From NCBI GenBank assembly GCA_022266195.1, contig WHVY01000001.1, positions 21,824,001 to 21,888,000 on the forward strand: 64,000 nt of DNA, given 5' to 3'. This stretch comes from Tetranychus cinnabarinus. Lineage: Eukaryota; Arthropoda; Arachnida; Trombidiformes; Tetranychidae. This document shows positions 58,365 to 64,000 of this stretch, in pieces (the stretch's first letter is position 1; the number at the start of each line of letters is the position of its first letter). A program made the translations under genes and the position numbers. The notes below the pieces were generated by a model, which saw nothing but the letters and a program-made list of their open reading frames with translations, ran no database searches and was not told where the DNA came from.

Positions 58365-59362
58365 GATTGTAATTACAACATAGACTAAAACCAACAAACA
58401 GAAGTCACAACACTTGGTCGACTACAAAGAGCAAGAGTGGATACTAGTGTTGTAGCAATTGACGGACTTAATTGTTTGTGTAGATGGCACCACAAATATG
58501 TCTTTCTTTTTAATTTCAAAGTCAACAAGCGCGACAAACAATCGTTTAATATAATAAATAGATGGTGATTTACTGATCACCATTTAAAACGATGATCAAT
58601 TTATGAAATAATTAGGATCAAACAATGGAAGGTGGCCTGAATATAGTAACCAGTACGACCTTCATTCAATGACTACTTAAAGCTACCAGAGATGGATCTC
58701 AGCAAATAGAAATGACTAAAAGTAAATTCCTGATAAATCGAGTGAAAGGGAAAAATGGAAGAAAAATTGATGAAAAAGGTGAGAGACAGAGAGAAGATAA
58801 TATAGAGGGAGTGAGAAAAATTTGCGTAAATGTTAAAATCTATGGACCAGGTGAGTTAAATGATTAGCGGTTTAAATCTTAAAAAGCTTCCCTCTCTCCC
58901 TCTATCTCTACCTTGCCAACAAATTTCCAATAAATGTGAAAACAGGATGAAAAAAGTTACTGAAAACAGAGGTGAAAACGAAGAAGGTGAATAATAAAGA
59001 TGATGTTTATGATAAAAAATAAAGAGGTAGAGCAACGTTGTAACAAAAAAAAATTAAAGTTATAGATGAAAATAACTAATATTTATAACTAGAGGACACA
59101 CACTGAAGATAAAATAAAATAAAACTGTAAAGATGTTTGAATAAAAGGAATTGAATAAAGTGTGATAAAACAATGAAAAAAGATATGATAAGATTAATTT
59201 AACTGAAAGGATAAATGATTAGTTAATTAGGATAAAAAGCAGATATTTTCAATTTTTGACACTCACAAGATTTGCTTTTGGAAAGGAAGTAAGTCCTTTT
59301 GTGTTTCGATGTTCCTCTTTCTTTTTTTGTATTTGTGAGTTAACGTTTTCTTTCTCATACAA
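58365..59362 (-). other. E2F 5' UTR intron and leader (inferred)
   Basis: A minus-strand acceptor at 58385-58386 and a minus GTGAGT donor near 59272 suggest an untranslated first exon starting about 59300-59350, just downstream of the E2F-like sites. No open frame was found here. Moderately weak inference. Confidence 0.4.
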
Positions 59363-59403
59363 TTGGCGCCAACTGTGAATGAAGAAATGTGTATAGAGGC
59401 GCC
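59363..59403. promoter_or_regulatory. Two GGCGCC E2F-like sites upstream of E2F
   Basis: TTGGCGCCAA (59363-59372) is a perfect palindrome matching the two-sided E2F/DP site; a second GGCGCC is at 59398-59403. They lie about 1.0 kb 5' of the E2F start codon and next to the inferred first exon, suggesting autoregulation. Confidence 0.5.
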
Positions 59404-62400
59404 ACTTTCTCAAAGTTTAATAACAATGATTTATGTAACGTTACATAGATGGCGGTTAGTTTATCCGCTGTTTTTTAAATTCATGATTCATGAATCATGA
59501 CTCAAATGAATTCGAGCAAAGTCAACAAATGTTTTTATTTCATTGTAAATATTGTGTTTAAATACTCCGTTCAAAGCAACAATTTCATCAGTTAGTTTGA
59601 TTATTGATTTATTTGTGTCCAACAACAATTAAGATGGATCAGACTCATTCAAGATGTTAATAATATTTTAGAATCTGAATCTTCAAGTTTCATAATTGTT
59701 GAACAACATCGAATAGTCTTGGATAAATATTGCTCATTGTGTTGCCCATACAGAGTCTTTGATTGGAAATGACATTTTAAATGATTAAATCTACCTGAGG
59801 AAATGATTTACAATGGGAACACATGGGATTTAATTTCTTATTTTTTATATTTTCTTATAAAATCTCTTGAAATTTTTCAGCCTTTAATGCAATGGTCGAC
59901 TGTTGAAGGTTTGCCTTGTGAAGAATCATTGTTAATCAAAAGAAAATTATTTTAAATTTGATAATAAAATCTATGGATTAACGGCTAAAATAAAAAACAG
60001 AATCAACCTTCATAAGAGTAAAAATGTGGATACATTTAAATGGCGAAAATATCCCTTTTAAAGTGACACTAGTCAAGTAAAGAACCACGTTCTTAACCCT
60101 TCCCTTCCTGTCTCTGGAGGTTTCTTTGTCAATAATGAGAGATAGTATTTGTGAAATGCTACTTCATCTTTTAAACTTTTAAACTGGTTAAAAGTCGTTG
60201 ACAACAACTAGCATTTAAAACTGTCCGGTTGGATTTTAAAACAAGTGCCTCTACCCTTTACCTTCACTTTGACATATCCTTAAGCAAACAACTTCTCTCC
60301 TTTACTCACAAACTTGATCTTTGTCTGGATAATCACTAAACATCATTAAATCACATTCATTAACATAAACCTAAATTCAATATAAAACCCATTACATTAG
60401 TTGATAAAGGGATATCCCAATACATTTCCTTAAAAAAATTACAATTTTTCACCTTGCAATTAAAGTTTACCTTTCATTGCCCTTTTCAACATCAATGATG
60501 AATATGATCATTTTATTGAATGAATGTTTGAAAATTGGATTAAATGATAGATGGATGGAAAATGAAAGGAGAAATTATAATTAAAATGAAACTAACATTG
60601 ATTCTTGAATCACCTTGAATCATCTTAATCGTTATAAAACAAAATACCAACGACAACTCAAGTTTCTCAACCTTGATATTTGAGTAAAGAATTTTTTTTC
60701 AATTTTTCTCTCCATTTCAAGTATCAATAATTTAAATTGTCACCCCATTCCTGGTAAAGTAAATTGCGTATCCAGTTAAATAACAAACCAGAGCACTCAT
60801 GTTTTAATAAACATTTTGTAAATGATTAACATTCAAATACATGTTGTCCAATGAATATCAAAGTGATCTTCACAATGAAACAAAGTTGGAGTAAGATTAA
60901 CCCGTTTCCATGATAAAGCAGTTCCAAATGAAATTCAAGACTGTTTAATTAAAATCATCTTTTCCTCGATGTCAACCAAACAACCTGATCAACATGGTAT
61001 CAACCAGCCAACCTTGCCTCTCTTCAGTCATGCACTCACTTTCACTCTCTCCTTCACAGCAATCAAAGATTGAAATTAATCATTAATGTTACCATTACTT
61101 GATCACCAACATGGATGGTGTTTAGGTTATAACCTGTAAACAAAGTTGTCCCATTCACACCTGATACATCGATAAGTCCACTGATCGATACTTGTGTTGA
61201 CTCTTGGACAAAGCTAAAGCCATTAGTGTTCACACTAGTCCAGTTTGCATGATTACTTAATCAGCAAATCAAGCAAAAACAAAACACGAAACCGGTTTCC
61301 ATTGATTCCAATAGAAATGAAAAAACTTCCCTTTGCTTGTCGTTGATACAACCAATTTCCTCTCTCTCTTTCTCTCTTTCTCTCTCCTTCCAGTGGCTGT
61401 TGTTGATCTTTTAGTGGCTCTTTTACTTCTCATGTTGTTTATGTGTTCAACTTCACCTTGTTCATCCTTCTTACCAATTAACGCCGATTGTTCTTGCTGA
61501 TTACCAATCAAGTGCATATGGAATTATTTAGTGATTACTTTAACCATAATTGTTCACTCATCATTTTTACCAACACCATTGGTTTCACTCAACAACATCT
61601 TTAAAATCAAGACAACAAGAAACAAACATTGACGTGCTTTTAACCTGTTCGCTGTACATAAACCATTCATGTATCTATCCATTTTCACCATCTCACCATC
61701 TTCCCTCTAATTTTTGCCTCTTGCTCTTCAACATCCAATTAATTGATAATTAACCTACTTTCTAATGGAACCATTGTTGGACAATTATCCTCTTCTAATG
61801 ATTTCAAATCAAACCGTATAACTATGATTTTACCCAAATCACATCTTCGCATTGGAATCAACTGTCTCTCAATACTTATCCTACTTTCAAATATCAACTG
61901 GTAAGTGATTGTTGTTGACATTTTTCCCAATCTCATTGTTGAATTGATGGTGTTTTTTCAGTTTTTTTACATCATTACCAACTATCATTATCCCTACATT
62001 GTTAACCCTCAATGAATAACCAGCCAGCCTTTATTAATTTCATATGTAAAAGAAATGTTGACTCAATGTTATTGACCAACAGGTTTTTTTGCTTTATTTC
62101 TGGGTTCTTTACATTTACCTATTCAAAATTATGTTGCAATCTGATCACCCACAGAGTATTCATTCAATTCAAGAGTTATCGTCTTTTAGAAACATTTCAA
62201 GCCTTTATTTACCTTTTATTTTGATACTATTTCTTTACCATTTACCCTCAATGGCAAAAACGACTGTTCACCAGCCATACCAGAATAATTAAACTCCACT
62301 CTTGGCCTAGTTTAAAGGTTAATTTTTGATTGACTTATTGTCTTTTTATTAACTTTCCTTTGCCTGTTTATATACATCTAATGTTAATTTATGTGATCCA

Positions 62401-63622
62401 TTTAAGAATTGGCTTATTCAACTTTTGATCGTTACAATAAAACAATAATAATTATATTTCAATCACAAGCTGATGTTTCCTTTTTATTATCCTAAATCAA
62501 TAACTTACCATTACTGCTGACAGTTATAGTTTCAATGGTGATCTATTGATAACTGACTTCTTAATAGCATGTCAAGTTAATGATATTGTCTTTTGAATAT
62601 GTAAATATCAAACATTTTGAATAATCCACTAAACCAAATTGCTAGTAAATCCACTTTTCAATGTATTATCGATGGCACATTGTTTAGTATTTTCAACAGC
62701 AACATTTGTTTTCAAACATTATCATGCCCTTGATTATGATTATTTATCCCATCAACAAGATTATTTTAAGTATTTTTAACTCTAATTCAGTTTATGATAA
62801 GATTAATCAGGAATCCTGCTTTAATCTAAAACTATTCACCTACTGACTTACAGAATTGCAAACCTACTCAACAAGTTTATTCAACAAGTTATGGTTTGAA
62901 GATAGTCAATAATTGTTATGAAATTGATTCCAAGCAAATACTTGAATGAAAATAGCTTATTAATCAATATTGTTGATTGTTGGGCAAAAAATATTGTTAA
63001 AACTGTCAGCTAAATGATTGTCCATTCTGATTTATTTCAGCTTTTACCTGTTCCATAAGTAAAACAGTTGAAATCTAAGTTAATCATTTTTGGGTTTTTA
63101 ATATAATCTAAATTCAATTTTATTTGATATAAACATGATTGATCAAACCTTGATTGATTGACCTTGTTGTAAACAAAATGAAAAAATGGTTGGTTAGTTG
63201 AAATCATTTTTTACCCAAAAAACCACAGCGACTTTCAATTGCTAATTATTGTTACAGTAACTGTGAATAGTCATGATGATGTTAATGATGATGATGGTTA
63301 AATATTGTCCGCCATTTTTAATGGTTTCACCATGTTAACGCAACAATCCTGATTCATTGGTAATCATGAATTTATCAAGCTTAAAATGATTAAAAAAATA
63401 TAATTTTGAATAATCATTCGGGCATTTAGATATGACTAGATGATCCCTGAATGTTGCCTTTAAGTCTTTGATCGCTTTGAACTCTAAAGGGTTATCAGTG
63501 AGTTTATAAACTCAACTAGTTTCTTACCTTGTTTTTTGGTTCAACATTAATCATTTTTATCTTCTTTCTTTCCTTTTTTCCTTCTCCTCTCTCTCTCATG
63601 TACATTTTTGGATCGTTAATAG
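59404..63622. other. Intergenic or intronic, 4.2 kb
   Basis: Near the left end are palindromes at 59433-59446 and 59481-59500 and an AP-1-like TGACTCA (59498-59504). A 54-codon open stretch without ATG lies at 59608-59772. The remainder is AT-rich with pyrimidine runs (about 61360-61390, 63565-63598). It may be a long 5' intron of the gene whose exon begins near 63623. No other exon was recognised. Confidence 0.4.
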
Positions 63623-64000
63623 CCAAAGAGATGGAAGAAACTTTTCATTCCTTTCAACTTCATCTTCTGTTGAAACCTTTGAGGCTCGCAATAGAGCTGC
63701 CTACATTGACTCAAGCCGGAATGCTGACAAATTCAATTCAAATTTACAAATAAATAAACAACCATCGAGGACACATTCATCTTCCTCTCATCTTGACGCT
63801 GATGGAGTATCAGCTAAACATGAGCCCAAAATATTGGACGAAAGGCAGGAAAGACCCGAGAAAAAGGAAAGGCCGATGAAAAATCAAAGAGAACCCATTC
63901 TTGGTATTGTTAACGAAGGTTCCCATGAAAGAGATGATGATAGAGATCCGGTTAATGATAGAGAAGATGATAAGGAAATTAGAAGAGTAACTGAGAGTTC
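63623..64000 (+). CDS. Unrecognised charged-protein exon, cut by the right edge
   Basis: After a pyrimidine-rich tract and an AG at 63621-63622, one frame (codons from 63624) stays open for 125 codons to the window end. Its composition is that of a disordered protein: NFSFLSTSSSVETFEARNRA, SRTHSSSSHLDADG, then a highly charged part with ERQERPEKKERP and HERDDDRDPVNDREDD. Such a long stop-free stretch is unusual in this AT-rich DNA, and codon use looks coding. No start codon or domain is visible, and I do not recognise the family. It may belong to a gene extending to the right. Confidence 0.45.

Noticed and set aside
61269..61517. Minus-strand open frame rich in Lys, Arg and Glu.
   Set aside because: Arises from a CT-rich tract; no splice context or family match that I can see.
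1..64000. tRNA, rRNA, CRISPR arrays, bacterial operons or prophage.
   Set aside because: None seen. I found no cloverleaf-like sequences by eye, and the window has the structure of animal nuclear DNA.

Overview
This is AT-rich animal nuclear DNA. Genes have few, mostly short GT-AG introns, coding runs on both strands, and there are no prokaryotic features. The gene set includes partner of bursicon, a Cngl-type cyclic-nucleotide-gated channel, armadillo/beta-catenin, E2F, legumain, amplified short-chain dehydrogenases (SDR) and ABCC transporter remnants. This points to an arthropod with a compact genome. Abundant SDR, ABCC and legumain genes would suit a spider-mite-like chelicerate, but the species is an inference I cannot confirm from sequence alone.

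Layout. (1) 1-448: first exon of a legumain, running off the left edge. (2) 1.9-7.5 kb: a wreck of tandem and inverted ABCC (MRP-type) transporter fragments carrying two foldback elements. (3) 7.7-8.8 kb: an unrecognised secreted Ser/Thr-rich protein with three LPWE(D/E)D motifs. (4) 9.6-10.1 kb: a calcyclin-binding-protein pseudogene. (5) 10.7-23.1 kb: five classical SDR genes (one on minus, four on plus) of identical two-exon structure, embedded in duplicated flanking modules. (6) 23.3-30.65 kb: a four-exon Cngl channel on minus. (7) 33.1-34.3 kb: an intronless mitochondrial carrier. (8) 39.45-42.7 kb: a ZIP8/14-type metal transporter. (9) 43.2-45.6 kb: a SETDB-class H3K9 methyltransferase with a bifurcated SET domain and no Tudor domains. 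(10) 46.5-47.0 kb: partner of bursicon, lying between two copies of the SETDB first-exon/promoter sequence. (11) 48.2-50.2 kb: a diverged Ro60/TROVE protein. (12) 50.7-52.7 kb: an intronless beta-catenin paralogue without the N-terminal degron. (13) 53.8-55.1 kb: a SMYD-type protein. (14) 56.8-58.4 kb: an E2F factor with E2F-like palindromic sites about 1 kb upstream. (15) 63.6-64 kb: an unrecognised exon running off the right edge.

How they relate. The housekeeping and regulatory genes (channel, carrier, ZIP, SETDB, Ro60, beta-catenin, SMYD, E2F) are not an operon-like unit; neighbouring pairs are convergent (ZIP/SETDB, Ro60/beta-catenin, SMYD/E2F) or divergent (SETDB/pburs, beta-catenin/SMYD). 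The left third is dynamic, with duplicated detoxification-type genes, pseudogenes and foldback repeats. The most unusual items are the degron-less beta-catenin, the Ro60 relative with a lost metal site, the LPWE(D/E)D protein, the duplicated SETDB first exon flanking pburs, and the loop-inverted foldback pair inside the ABCC remnants.
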